From Rhodopseudomonas_A palustris_F (GTDB taxonomy: Bacteria > Pseudomonadota > Alphaproteobacteria > Rhizobiales > Xanthobacteraceae): DNA of 64,000 nucleotides. The DNA is taken from positions 5,208,001 through 5,272,000 of the forward strand of contig NC_007925.1 of NCBI RefSeq assembly GCF_000013745.1, read 5' to 3'. Positions 8,824 through 17,699 of this stretch are shown piece after piece. Position 1 is the first letter of the stretch; each line of letters starts with the position of its first letter. The position numbers and the translations under genes are program-made. The notes beneath the pieces are model-generated. The model saw only the letters and a list, made by a program, of their open reading frames with translations, was not told the origin of the DNA and made no database searches.

Positions 8824-11607
8824 TCAGTTCGCCTGTTTCTTGAGAAGAGCCGCGCCGAGCCCGAGCAATAGCGGCACCGCGATCAGCAACGGCACGAACG
8901 AATTCCACAGCTCGACGAAGTCGAGGCCCTTGGAGAAGGTGCCGCGGGTGATGTTGACGAAATAGGTGGTGGGATAGATCCGGCCGATCAGAGCGCCGAA
9001 GCCCTGCAGCGACGACACCGGGTCGATCAATCCGGAGAACTGGATCGCGGGGATCAAGGTGATCAGCGCGGTACCGAAAATGGCGGCGATCTGGCTGCTC
9101 ATGAAGGTCGACAGCAACAGCCCGATCGCGGTGGCGATCACGACGTAAAGGAAGGTGCCGCAGGCCAAAGTGAGGAAGCTGCCGGTGAACGGCACCTGAA
9201 ACACGAAAATCGCAAAGGCGGTCAGCAGCACGCAATTCAGCATCGCCAGCGCGACGTAAGGAATTTGCTTGCCGATCAGGAATTCCAGCCGCGTGGTCGG
9301 GGTGGCGTAGAAGTTGATGATCGAGCCCAGCTCCTTTTCGCGCACCACGCTCAGCACCGCCAGCATCGCCGGGATCATCAGCAGCAGCAGCGGAATCACC
9401 GCTGGCGCCATCGCCACCAGGCTCTTGATGTCGGGGTTGTAGCGGTAGCGCAACTCGATCTGGAACTTGCCGGCGACCGCGGCGGCGCCGTACAGTTCGC
9501 GCGCCTTCTGCGTCAGCCAGCTCAGATGCATGGCCTGCACATAGCCGCGCGCGGTCTCCGCCCGCGCCGGCATCGCGCCGTCGATCCAGGCGCCGATCTC
9601 GACATTGCGGCCGCGGGCGACGTCACGGCCGAAGCCGGGCGGAATCTCGATCGCCAAGGTCAATTCGCCGCCGCGCATCCGACGATCGAGATCGGCGTAG
9701 TCGGCGATCGGCGGTTGCTCCTGAAAATAGCGCGACCCGGCGATCTGCAGGACGTAGTCGCGGCTGATCGTGGTATCGTCGCGGTCGAGCGCCGCGAACG
9801 ACAGCTTCTCGACGTCGAGATTGATGCCGTAGCCGAGCACGAACATCAGCAGCACGCTGCCGAGCATCGCCATGGTGGCGCGGATCGGATCGCGGCGCAA
9901 CTCCAGCGCCTCGCGCCGCGTATAGGCGAACATCCGCCGCGGATCGAACCAGCGATGCGACGGCTTGCGCGGCGCGACGTCGCCGAGTGCTGGCGCGCTG
10001 GCCGTCGTGACCGCCGGTTGCGACGCGATCGCCGGCGCCGCATCCGCAGAGGCTGGGCCGATCGCGTCCTCCAGATAGGCGACGAAGGCGTCTTCGAGAT
10101 TGGGCGCGTTGCGCCGCTGCACGATGGCGCGCGGGGTGTCGCTGATCAACACCTTCCCGGCATGCATCAGCGAGATGCGGTCGCAGCGCTCCGCCTCGTT
10201 CATGAAATGGGTCGAGACGAAGATGGTGACGTTGTCCTTGCGCGACAGGTCGGAGAGAATTTGCCAGAACCCGTCGCGCGCCACCGGATCGACGCCGGAG
10301 GTCGGCTCGTCGAGAATCAGAATATCCGGCGAGTGGATCATCGCCACCGCCAGCGACAGCCGCTGCCGGATGCCGAGCGGCAACGCATCGGGCAGTTGAT
10401 CGCTCACCTCGGCGAGATCGAAGCGCTGCTCCATCTCGGCAATCCGTGCCGGAATCGCCGCCGGCGCCATGCTGAACAGCCTGGCGTGCAGATCGAGATT
10501 CTGCCGCACGGTGAGTTCGGAATACAGCGAGAATGCCTGCGACATGTAGCCGACGCGGCGGCGTACCGCCATGTCGTTGGGATCGACCTCGTTGCCGAAC
10601 AGCCGGGCCTTGCCCTGGCTCGCCGCCAGCAATCCGGTCAGCATCTTCATCGTGGTGGTCTTGCCGCAGCCGTTGGAGCCGAGGAAGCCGAAGATTTCGC
10701 CGCGCCCGATCCGGAACGAGACGTCGTCGACCGCGGTGAAATCGTCGAACCGCATGGTGAGATGCTCGGCCTCGATGGCGACGTCGTCGACGCCCGCAGC
10801 TACGCGCGGCGGAATCACCACCTCGCGATAGCCGCGGCGTTCGGCCTCCGGCAACAGCGCGATGAAGGCGGCGTCCAGCGTCGCCGCGCCGGTCTTTTGT
10901 AGCAGTTCGGCGGGAGAGCCGGCCGCCAGCACTTTGCCGGCATTCATCGCCACCAGATGGTCGAACCGCGCCGCCTCTTCCATATAGGCGGTGGCGACGA
11001 TCACGCTCATGCCGGGACGATGGCCGCGGATGTCGTCGATCAGTTCCCAGAACTGCCGCCGCGACAAAGGATCGACGCCGGTGGTCGGCTCGTCGAGAAT
11101 CAACAGATCGGGATCGTGGATCAGCGCGCAGCACAGGCCGAGCTTCTGCTTCATGCCGCCGGAGAGTTTGCCCGCCGGGCGGTTCGCGAACGGCGCCAGC
11201 CCGGTGTCCTGCAACAACTGCCCGATCCGCCGCGCCCGCTCGCGCGCGCCCTGGCCGAACAGCCGGCCGAAGAAGTCGACGTTCTCGAACACCGACAGCG
11301 TCGGGTAGAGATTCTTGCCGAGCCCCTGCGGCATGTAGGCGATCCGCGGACAGGCGAGCCGCCGATGGGTGGGGTCCGACATCTGGCCGCCGAACACCAC
11401 GACATGACCCTGCTGCACGGCGCGGGCGCCGGCGATCAGCGACAGCAGACTCGACTTGCCGACGCCGTCCGGGCCGATCAGCCCGATCATGCAGCCCGCC
11501 GGCAGGTCCAGCGTGACGTCGTCGAGTGCCACAGCTTTGCCATAACGCAGCCCGACGCCTTGCAGCCGCACCACGGGCGCCGCGGCCGGACCCGCGGGCT
11601 CGCTCAT
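8824..11607 (-). CDS. RbbA-like fused ABC transporter (two ATPase domains plus ABC-2 permease)
   Basis: Fusion protein of 927 residues. ATPase domain 1 spans about 10-240 with Walker A GPDGVGKSS, signature LSGGMKQKLG and Walker B DLLILDEPTTG. Domain 2 spans about 275-510 with GSNGCGKTTT and DILILDEPTSG. Its signature position reads LPLGIRQRLSLA instead of canonical LSGGQ, as is usual for the second domain of RbbA/YhiH proteins. The membrane part (about 565-925) has the ABC-2 layout. The ATG at 11607 overlaps the HlyD stop (ATGA) and is preferred to a start 11 codons upstream. It works with the HlyD adaptor before it and the separate permease after it. Confidence 0.92.
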   Translation of the reverse strand: MSEPAGPAAAPVVRLQGVGLRYGKAVALDDVTLDLPAGCMIGLIGPDGVGKSSLLSLIAGARAVQQGHVVVFGGQMSDPTHRRLACPRIAYMPQGLGKNLYPTLSVFENVDFFGRLFGQGARERARRIGQLLQDTGLAPFANRPAGKLSGGMKQKLGLCCALIHDPDLLILDEPTTGVDPLSRRQFWELIDDIRGHRPGMSVIVATAYMEEAARFDHLVAMNAGKVLAAGSPAELLQKTGAATLDAAFIALLPEAERRGYREVVIPPRVAAGVDDVAIEAEHLTMRFDDFTAVDDVSFRIGRGEIFGFLGSNGCGKTTTMKMLTGLLAASQGKARLFGNEVDPNDMAVRRRVGYMSQAFSLYSELTVRQNLDLHARLFSMAPAAIPARIAEMEQRFDLAEVSDQLPDALPLGIRQRLSLAVAMIHSPDILILDEPTSGVDPVARDGFWQILSDLSRKDNVTIFVSTHFMNEAERCDRISLMHAGKVLISDTPRAIVQRRNAPNLEDAFVAYLEDAIGPASADAAPAIASQPAVTTASAPALGDVAPRKPSHRWFDPRRMFAYTRREALELRRDPIRATMAMLGSVLLMFVLGYGINLDVEKLSFAALDRDDTTISRDYVLQIAGSRYFQEQPPIADYADLDRRMRGGELTLAIEIPPGFGRDVARGRNVEIGAWIDGAMPARAETARGYVQAMHLSWLTQKARELYGAAAVAGKFQIELRYRYNPDIKSLVAMAPAVIPLLLLMIPAMLAVLSVVREKELGSIINFYATPTTRLEFLIGKQIPYVALAMLNCVLLTAFAIFVFQVPFTGSFLTLACGTFLYVVIATAIGLLLSTFMSSQIAAIFGTALITLIPAIQFSGLIDPVSSLQGFGALIGRIYPTTYFVNITRGTFSKGLDFVELWNSFVPLLIAVPLLLGLGAALLKKQAN

Positions 11608-12674
11608 TGCACCAGCGTTCCGTTGAGCCGCGCCGGCCATTCGGCCTTCGGATCGAGCCGGATGTAGGCCATGCCGGGCAGCCCGGTCTTGACCCGCTGG
11701 ATGTATTTGCGCAGCAGCTCCGGCGGAATATGCGCTTTCACCCGGAACATCAGCTTCTGCCGCTCTTCCTCGGTCTCCACCGTCTTCGGCGTGAACTGCG
11801 CGACGTCGGCGACGAAGGTGGCCTTCGCCGGAATGACGTATTGCGGCACGGCGTCGAGCACGAGCCGCACATCGCTGCCGATCGCAATCTGTCCGGCCTG
11901 CGCGGTCGGCAGGAAGAAGGTCATGTAGACATCGCCGAGATCGACAAGGTTGAGCACCCGGCCGCCGGCGGCGATCACTTCGCCGGGCTGCGCCACGCGA
12001 TATTGCACGCGGCCGTCGCGCGGCGATTTCAAGGTACTGTCGTTGATCTCGACGCTGATGCTCTCGATCGCGGCCTGCGCGGCGTCGACCGCCGCGCCGG
12101 CATCGATCACCTGCGCCTTGGCGGCGCTGATCGCCGCCTCGGTGGCGGCGAGTTGCGCCTGCGCCGCGGCGACCGCGGCTTTGGCGCCCTGCTCGTTGGC
12201 GCGATCGTCGTCGAGCACCTGCTGCGACACCGCGCTGGTCTTGATCAAGGTCTCGGCGCGCGCCAGCTTGCGCTCCAGCGCATCGAGCTGCGCCTCGCGC
12301 TGCGCGATCACCGCGACCGCCGCGGTGCGCTCGGCCTCGCGCTGGGTGACGAGGCTCTTCGCGGTGTCGACGCCGATCGCGGCTCGGCGCAGTTGCGCGG
12401 TGGCTTGGCGGCGTTGCGCTTCCAGCTGGTCGGTGTCCATCCGCGCCAGCACCTGACCGGCGGTGACGTAATCGCCCTCGGCGACGAGGATCTCCCGGAT
12501 GCGCCCGGGCGACTTGGTCGAGATATCGATCTCGGTGGCCTCGATGCGACCGTTGCCGCTGGCGATCCCCGGCGGCAGATCACTCTTTCCCAAAACCTTC
12601 CAAGCGAAATAACCGCCGCCGGCGGCGGCCACCACCAGCGCGGCGATCAGCCAGCGATTCCAAGTCTGTGTCAT
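11604..12674 (-). CDS. HlyD/YbhG-like periplasmic adaptor of the ABC exporter
   Basis: Protein of 356 residues with one N-terminal membrane anchor (NRWLIAALVVAAAGGGYFAW). The first lipoyl half is GRIREILVAEGDYVTAGQVL. A long Ala/Gln-rich coiled-coil hairpin (about 75-210), the second lipoyl half (SPRDGRVQYRVAQPGEVI) and a beta-barrel domain follow. The ATG at 12674 has a GGGAGA ribosome site; upstream in-frame sequence is unlike an export signal. It is the first gene of the exporter operon and is divergent from the TetR gene. The FNR/FixK box lies about 70 bp upstream. Confidence 0.9.
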   Translation of the reverse strand: MTQTWNRWLIAALVVAAAGGGYFAWKVLGKSDLPPGIASGNGRIEATEIDISTKSPGRIREILVAEGDYVTAGQVLARMDTDQLEAQRRQATAQLRRAAIGVDTAKSLVTQREAERTAAVAVIAQREAQLDALERKLARAETLIKTSAVSQQVLDDDRANEQGAKAAVAAAQAQLAATEAAISAAKAQVIDAGAAVDAAQAAIESISVEINDSTLKSPRDGRVQYRVAQPGEVIAAGGRVLNLVDLGDVYMTFFLPTAQAGQIAIGSDVRLVLDAVPQYVIPAKATFVADVAQFTPKTVETEEERQKLMFRVKAHIPPELLRKYIQRVKTGLPGMAYIRLDPKAEWPARLNGTLVQ

Positions 12675-12743
12675 CGAACCATGGTCTCCCGCCGGTCTGC
12701 TGGCGCTGGCGTCGAGACTAACGGCTTTGGCCTGGCATCGACC

Positions 12744-12757
12744 TTGATTTTGATCAA
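12744..12757. promoter_or_regulatory. Perfect FNR/FixK-type box between exporter and TetR gene
   Basis: TTGATTTTGATCAA fits TTGAT-N4-ATCAA exactly. It sits in the divergent intergenic space, centred about 76 bp before the HlyD ATG and about 70 bp before the TetR ATG, so it could serve either direction. A TetR operator is expected in the same gap, but I could not pick one with confidence. Confidence 0.65.
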
Positions 12758-12820
12758 CGACTGTTGACCATTGCACCACCAGAATGTCGCTCGGCTTGAT
12801 TGGAGCGATCGGGAGGCTCG

Positions 12821-13423
12821 ATGCGTCGCGAAACCGGATCGCGGACCAAACCGCTCACCCGCGACCGGATCCTCGAAGCGGCGATTGCGCGGTTCTCCCG
12901 GCATTCCTATGAGGCGACCGGGCTGCGCGATATCGCCGCCGATGTCGGCGTCGACGTCGCCTATGTGCACCGCTGCTTTGGCTCGAAGGAGCGGCTGTTC
13001 GCCGCAGCCGTGCAAGCCGCCATCAAGCCCGAGCGATTCCTCGCCGGCCCTGGCGACGATCTTGCCGCGACGCTGTCGCAGCAGGCGTTGGCAAACCAGG
13101 CGAGCCAGGGCCCCGATCAGACCGGGCCGCTCGACATCGTGATCCACTCGCTGTCCAGTCCCGAGGCGTCGCGGGTGTTGCGCGCGGTGATGCTGAAGGA
13201 TTTCATCGAGCCGATTGCCGGCAGACTAGGATCGCCGGCGGCGAGCCGGGCGGCGCTGATCGCCGCGTTGCTGGCCGGCGTCGGCATTCTGCGTAGCGTG
13301 CTCGGGGTGGCGGCTCTGCAAGAGGCCGAAGGCGGCGAGTTGCAGACCCTGATCCGGACGGCGATCGACAGCATGATCGATGCCGAGACTGCATCGCAAT
13401 GCGACGCCACCCGCGCCGGCTGA
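12821..13423 (+). CDS. TetR-family transcriptional regulator
   Basis: Protein of 200 residues. The N-terminal helix-turn-helix (about 12-60) reads TRDRILEAAIARFSRHSYEA, then GLRDIAADVGVDVAYVHRCF and GSKERLF, which is the TetR DNA-binding signature. The C-terminal helical ligand/dimer domain has no recognisable subfamily. The ATG at 12821 has GGGAGG six bases upstream; the in-frame TTG at 12800 lacks such a site. It is divergent from the HlyD/RbbA exporter operon and is probably its local repressor, responding to an exported compound. That role follows from gene order, not from a seen operator. Confidence 0.9.
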   Translation: MRRETGSRTKPLTRDRILEAAIARFSRHSYEATGLRDIAADVGVDVAYVHRCFGSKERLFAAAVQAAIKPERFLAGPGDDLAATLSQQALANQASQGPDQTGPLDIVIHSLSSPEASRVLRAVMLKDFIEPIAGRLGSPAASRAALIAALLAGVGILRSVLGVAALQEAEGGELQTLIRTAIDSMIDAETASQCDATRAG

Positions 13424-13439
13424 CCGCCGCCGCATCAAC

Positions 13440-15179
13440 TCAGAAGAAGATGTCGTCGGTGCTTTGCGCGCACGGTTCGGCGACGCTGGCCTGAGCCTTC
13501 AGGAAGCCAAAGCGTTCGGCAAATTTGCGGTGCACGTCGCGTTCCTTGACCATGGTGTATTGCAAATACAAATCGTCGAACAGCGTGTCCACGGCCTCGC
13601 CGATCTCCCCCGACAACTGCTCGCTGCGCGGGCGCCGTTCTTCGAGCCGCAGCGCGACCTCTGAGAGCGAGGCGAATTTCACACCGAGCTCCGCCATCGC
13701 GCCCTTGGCGCCGACCACCAATGTTTCGAACACCGCGCTCTCGCGGGTGAGGTTGTCCATCAGCGTCGCGAGGTGACCGTTGCCGGCCTCGATCTCTTCG
13801 AGCGCTTGGCCGATCGAGCCTTGCATCTCATCGACGTGCAGCGCCTCTTCGGCTTCGCGCAGTGCCTTCAGCCGATCGGCGGCCTGTTCGATCGCGTCGA
13901 CCACCGGACAGAGAAATTTCGCGGCGGCCGAGATCCGATCGGCCGTGGTCTTCAGTTCGTTGGCGATCACCACGAAGGCGCGGCCGCGTTCGCCGAGATG
14001 ACTCGCCTTCAATCCGGCGTTCATGCCGATCAGGGTGATGTCGATCACCGTGTCGCCGAGTGAGGAGATCGCGGCGCGGAATTCCCTGAGCATGTTTTCC
14101 AGCACCGAGATCGACTGATCGACCGCCATCTTGGCGCAGCCGCAGGCGGCGATCAGCGACAGCGCGGTGCTGAGCCTGGTCTTCATCACCGCCAGGAACG
14201 AACTCATGTCGTCGCCCTGACCGCCGCACAGCGTGCGACCGTGGCCGACCATCTTGGCGGCGTCGAGCCCGAGCGCGGTCAATGATCGCTCGATGGTGCT
14301 GACGTCCTGGGCGAATCCGGTGATCGCGTCCTTGAGCTGCACAGCCTGCAGGGCGTGTACGAACGGCGCCACCATCGCCAGATCGCCGGCGTCGCGTCCG
14401 GCGGCGGGGGCGATGCCGCCGTTCGGCTGCACCTGGCACAACGCCCGGCAAACGTGTTCCAGCCGTTGCCGCGTGCTGTCGCCGGCCTGCAGCGACACGA
14501 TCGCGTTGCCGACGGCGGCGCCGATGTTGCCGGCGCTGGCTCTCGCCAAAGCGGCGAGCCGCGTGCTCTCGGCCTGGCGGTCGGTGATCTCGCCGCAGGC
14601 CGACATCAGCTCGGCGCTGGCGGTGAGCAGCTGGCCCCGGTAATGCGCCTCGAAATTCGATTGGCCTTTCAGCGCCGCGGCGATCGCGCCGGCCAGCTGT
14701 TCCTGGTCCTTGGCGCAGGCCACGATCGAGCGCTGCACCGATTTGGCGAGCTCCGACGCCTCCCGGGTGAAGCTCAAAAATCCGCCGCGGTCGCCATCCA
14801 GCGACGCCGCCTCGATGCGAGAACTGCGCGCGATGATGGTGATCATGTCGATATGCTTGAGAATATCCTTGAGATAGACCGAAGCCTTGGTCGCGCTGCC
14901 GGAGATCTCGCCGAGCAGACCGGTTTCCGCCGGCAACGCATCGGCCAGGCTGCGCAAGCGCGAGGCGATGTCCCTGCACGCCTTCGACGCGTTGGCGATG
15001 TTGGCGCCGGACAATTCTCCGCCGAGCAAGCCGAGGTCGGAGTTCAATCCATCGAAGATGCTATGCGCCCGTCCAAGATCGGCGCCGACCCGTGCGAACA
15101 CGTCCTCGATCCGACTGCCGACATTCTCGATCGACGTGATGGCTTCGGTTTCGATCGTTGCGGGAAGCGCTCCAGCCAT
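13440..15179 (-). CDS. Soluble chemotaxis protein with two MCP-like signalling tips
   Basis: Protein of 579 residues, predicted almost all helical, with no membrane helix or HAMP. Two stretches resemble the MCP hairpin tip: about 112-150 (MITIIARSSRIEAASLDGD, then GFLSFTREASELAKSV) and about 376-415 (DITLIGMNAGLKASHLGERG, then AFVVIANELKTTADRIS). Both are degenerate next to a canonical MCP tip. The ATG at 15179 is 4 bp after the cheB stop, so it is the last gene of the che operon. It may organise or titrate CheA/CheW or sense an internal signal. I know no named family that fits it, so function is inference. Confidence 0.75.
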   Translation of the reverse strand: MAGALPATIETEAITSIENVGSRIEDVFARVGADLGRAHSIFDGLNSDLGLLGGELSGANIANASKACRDIASRLRSLADALPAETGLLGEISGSATKASVYLKDILKHIDMITIIARSSRIEAASLDGDRGGFLSFTREASELAKSVQRSIVACAKDQEQLAGAIAAALKGQSNFEAHYRGQLLTASAELMSACGEITDRQAESTRLAALARASAGNIGAAVGNAIVSLQAGDSTRQRLEHVCRALCQVQPNGGIAPAAGRDAGDLAMVAPFVHALQAVQLKDAITGFAQDVSTIERSLTALGLDAAKMVGHGRTLCGGQGDDMSSFLAVMKTRLSTALSLIAACGCAKMAVDQSISVLENMLREFRAAISSLGDTVIDITLIGMNAGLKASHLGERGRAFVVIANELKTTADRISAAAKFLCPVVDAIEQAADRLKALREAEEALHVDEMQGSIGQALEEIEAGNGHLATLMDNLTRESAVFETLVVGAKGAMAELGVKFASLSEVALRLEERRPRSEQLSGEIGEAVDTLFDDLYLQYTMVKERDVHRKFAERFGFLKAQASVAEPCAQSTDDIFF

Positions 15180-15183
15180 GGGC

Positions 15184-16290
15184 TCAGACCGTCGGAACCG
15201 GTTGTTTGGCATCCTGCCAGAGCATGATTTCGCGCGGGATCTGCGCCAGCGGCACCACCTTGTCGACACCGCCGAGCGCAATGGCTTCCTTCGGCATCCC
15301 GAACACCACGCAGCTTTCTTCGTCCTGCGCGCGCGTGGTGGCGCCGAGCTTATGCATCTCCAGCAGACCGCGCGCGCCGTCGTCGCCCATCCCGGTCATG
15401 ATGATGCCGAGCGCGTTGGGACCGGCATATTGCGCCGCCGAGCGGAACAACACATCCGCCGAGGGCCGATGCCTGGACACCGGCGGACCGTCCTTGATCG
15501 CAATATGATAGCGCTGGCCGGTGCGTTGCAGCAGCATGTGGCGACCACCCGGTGCGATGTAGGCGCAGCCCTGCACCACGACGTCGCCGTCCTGGGCCTC
15601 GCGGACCTCGATCTCGCACAGGCTGTCGAGCCGCTTGGCGAATGCCGCGGTGAATCCCTGCGGCATATGCTGCACGATCAGAATCGCCGGCGCCTTGGCG
15701 GGCAGGCATTCCAGCACATCACGCAACGCCTCGGTACCGCCGGTCGATACCCCGATGCAGACCAGCCGCTCGGTGGTCGGGCGGGCGCGTCCGCTGACCG
15801 GCGGCGGCATGATCGCATCCGCCGTCAGCTTGGCTTCCACGACCATCCGCGGCGGACGCCGCGGTCGAATTCGCGCGCGCGCCGCGGCTTTGACCGCATC
15901 GCACATCCGCGCGGAGGCTTCGAGCAGCGCATGGGTGGTATCGATCCGCGGTTTCGGCACGATATCGAAGGCGCCGGCCTCGAACGCCTCGAACATCACG
16001 TCGGAGCGCTCTTCGGTCAGCGTCGAGCAGATGATCACCGGGATCGGCCGCTGCGCCATGATCTTGCGCAGGAAGGTGATGCCGTCCATCCGCGGCATCT
16101 CGATATCGAGAATGATGACGTCGGGGATCTCGTCCTGCAACCGGCGCGCCGCCGCGAATGGATCGGCGGCCGAGGCCATCACCTCGATATCCGGGTCAGC
16201 GTTCAGGATTGTGGTCAGGATCTGACGCACCGATGCGGAATCGTCGACGATCAGCACACGAATCTTTGGCCTCAGCATTGGATTTGTCAT
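15184..16290 (-). CDS. cheB: CheB protein-glutamate methylesterase/deamidase
   Basis: Protein of 368 residues. The receiver domain (about 10-130) has the phospho-acceptor Asp62 in VIILDIEMPRMDG, the DD pair in IVDDSAS and the lysine in VPKPR. The C-terminal methylesterase has catalytic Ser182 in GVSTGGTEAL, His208 in IVQHMPQGFT and the Asp in GMGDDGARG. All residues needed for demethylating receptor glutamates are present. The gene starts 6 bp after the cheR stop and pairs with it for adaptation of the receptors of this cluster. Confidence 0.96.
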   Translation of the reverse strand: MTNPMLRPKIRVLIVDDSASVRQILTTILNADPDIEVMASAADPFAAARRLQDEIPDVIILDIEMPRMDGITFLRKIMAQRPIPVIICSTLTEERSDVMFEAFEAGAFDIVPKPRIDTTHALLEASARMCDAVKAAARARIRPRRPPRMVVEAKLTADAIMPPPVSGRARPTTERLVCIGVSTGGTEALRDVLECLPAKAPAILIVQHMPQGFTAAFAKRLDSLCEIEVREAQDGDVVVQGCAYIAPGGRHMLLQRTGQRYHIAIKDGPPVSRHRPSADVLFRSAAQYAGPNALGIIMTGMGDDGARGLLEMHKLGATTRAQDEESCVVFGMPKEAIALGGVDKVVPLAQIPREIMLWQDAKQPVPTV

Positions 16291-16296
16291 GACCGT

Positions 16297-17148
16297 CTAG
16301 ACCTTGAAAATCGTCGGCTGCACCTGTTTCAGCTTGATCGACTGGTTCTGAATCATCGATTCGGAATGCCCGACGATCAGATAACCGCCGGGCCGCAAAT
16401 GGCTACACAATCGTTCGACGACCTTGCACTGGGTCGGCTTGTCGAAATAGATCAGCACGTTGCGACAGAAGATCACGTCGACGTCGCGATCCACCGGATA
16501 CACCGCGTCCATCAGGTTCATGCGCATGAACGCCACCGAGCGGCGCAGCTCGGGCACGATCCGAACTTCGCTACGCGACTTGTCCTTGGAGGACAAGAAG
16601 TAGCGCTTGGCCATCGCCTCCGGCACCGGCGCGATCATTTCCTTGGTGTAGATGCCTTCCTCGGCGAGCTGCAACACCCCGGTGGAAATGTCGGTGCCGA
16701 GAATGCGGAATTGGAAGCTGGGGCCACCGTTTCGTTGCAGGTCGTCGAGCACGATGGCGATGGTATAGGCCTCCATGCCGGTCGAGCAGGCCGCGCTCCA
16801 GATCTTCAGCGGCCTGCCCCGGATCTTGCGCAACAACTCCGGCACCGCGGTGTCGCACAGGAAGTCGAAATGGAACGGTTCGCGGAAGAAATCGGTCTTG
16901 TTGGTCGTCACGCAATCGATCAGATGGATCAGTTCGGCATCGAACAGATCCTCGTCGAACAGCCGATCGACATACTCGTTGATATCGTCATAGCCCAGCG
17001 CGCGGACGCGCTTCTGCAATCGGCCTTCGAGCATCAACCGTTTGTTTTCGGGCAGCCGAATCCCGACTTGCTGCTCGACCAATTCGGCGATCGCGCGAAA
17101 GTGCCGGTCGGACAGCCGCGGTAACGGTTCGATCATCAAAGGCTGCAT
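16297..17148 (-). CDS. cheR: CheR chemotaxis receptor methyltransferase
   Basis: Protein of 283 residues, the usual CheR length. The N-terminal helical domain includes RLPENKRLMLEGRLQKRVRA. The SAM-dependent methyltransferase fold includes FFREPFHFDFL, KIWSAACSTGMEAYTIAIVL for the SAM site, and VIFCRNVLIYFDKPTQCKVV. It methylates glutamates on the MCP helices. It lies 4 bp after cheW and 6 bp before cheB, inside the che operon. No C-terminal TPR extension is present. Confidence 0.96.
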   Translation of the reverse strand: MQPLMIEPLPRLSDRHFRAIAELVEQQVGIRLPENKRLMLEGRLQKRVRALGYDDINEYVDRLFDEDLFDAELIHLIDCVTTNKTDFFREPFHFDFLCDTAVPELLRKIRGRPLKIWSAACSTGMEAYTIAIVLDDLQRNGGPSFQFRILGTDISTGVLQLAEEGIYTKEMIAPVPEAMAKRYFLSSKDKSRSEVRIVPELRRSVAFMRMNLMDAVYPVDRDVDVIFCRNVLIYFDKPTQCKVVERLCSHLRPGGYLIVGHSESMIQNQSIKLKQVQPTIFKV

Positions 17149-17152
17149 CGGC

Positions 17153-17632
17153 TCAGGCCGCCTCGGCTTCCGCCGAACCGCTCTGCAATATTTCGCCGGA
17201 CGTCATGAGCTTCGCCAGATCGAAGATGATGACGAAATTCTCGCCCTTCTTGCCGATCCCGGCGAGATAATCCGACTTCCAACGCCCGCCGACGGTCGGC
17301 GGCGGCTCGATCTGGCTTTCGTCGATCCCGGTGACCTCGAACACGCAATCGGCGACGAAGCCGACGCCGACGAATTGATTCCCCATCGGGACATCGAGGA
17401 TGATGATGCGGGTCGCCTCGGTCGCCGGCACACTGGGCAGGTCGAGCTTGATCCGCAGATCGACGATCGGATAGCTCGAGCCGCGCACGTCGATCATGCC
17501 GAGTAGGAAATTCGGCGCGTGCGGCAGTTTCGAGATCGGCCGCATGTCGAGAATCTCACGGACGTTGCGAATGCCGATGCCGAAGGTCTCACCGTCCAGA
17601 CCCAGCGTCAGATATTGCGTCGTTTCGGCCAT
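17153..17632 (-). CDS. cheW: CheW coupling protein (second copy)
   Basis: Single CheW-like SH3 barrel of 159 residues: YLTLGLDGETFGIGIRNVRE at the N-terminus, PHAPNFLLGMIDVRGSSYPI, and a closing GGRWKSDYLAGIGKKGENFV. It links MCP tips to CheA. It differs from the other CheW of this cluster (26513-26989), which may give separate array connections. It sits after the MCP block and directly before cheR. Confidence 0.94.
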   Translation of the reverse strand: MAETTQYLTLGLDGETFGIGIRNVREILDMRPISKLPHAPNFLLGMIDVRGSSYPIVDLRIKLDLPSVPATEATRIIILDVPMGNQFVGVGFVADCVFEVTGIDESQIEPPPTVGGRWKSDYLAGIGKKGENFVIIFDLAKLMTSGEILQSGSAEAEAA

Positions 17633-17699
17633 GATTTACTCCTCAAAATACTCTTTTGCAGCGAAGTTCGGACGCGCCGACCCGGCGCGACCGACGTGA

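Noticed and set aside
14887..17124. Rightward open frame of 745 codons across cheB/cheR
   Set aside because: Low-complexity Arg/His/Gln-rich antisense product; cheB and cheR on the other strand have all catalytic motifs.
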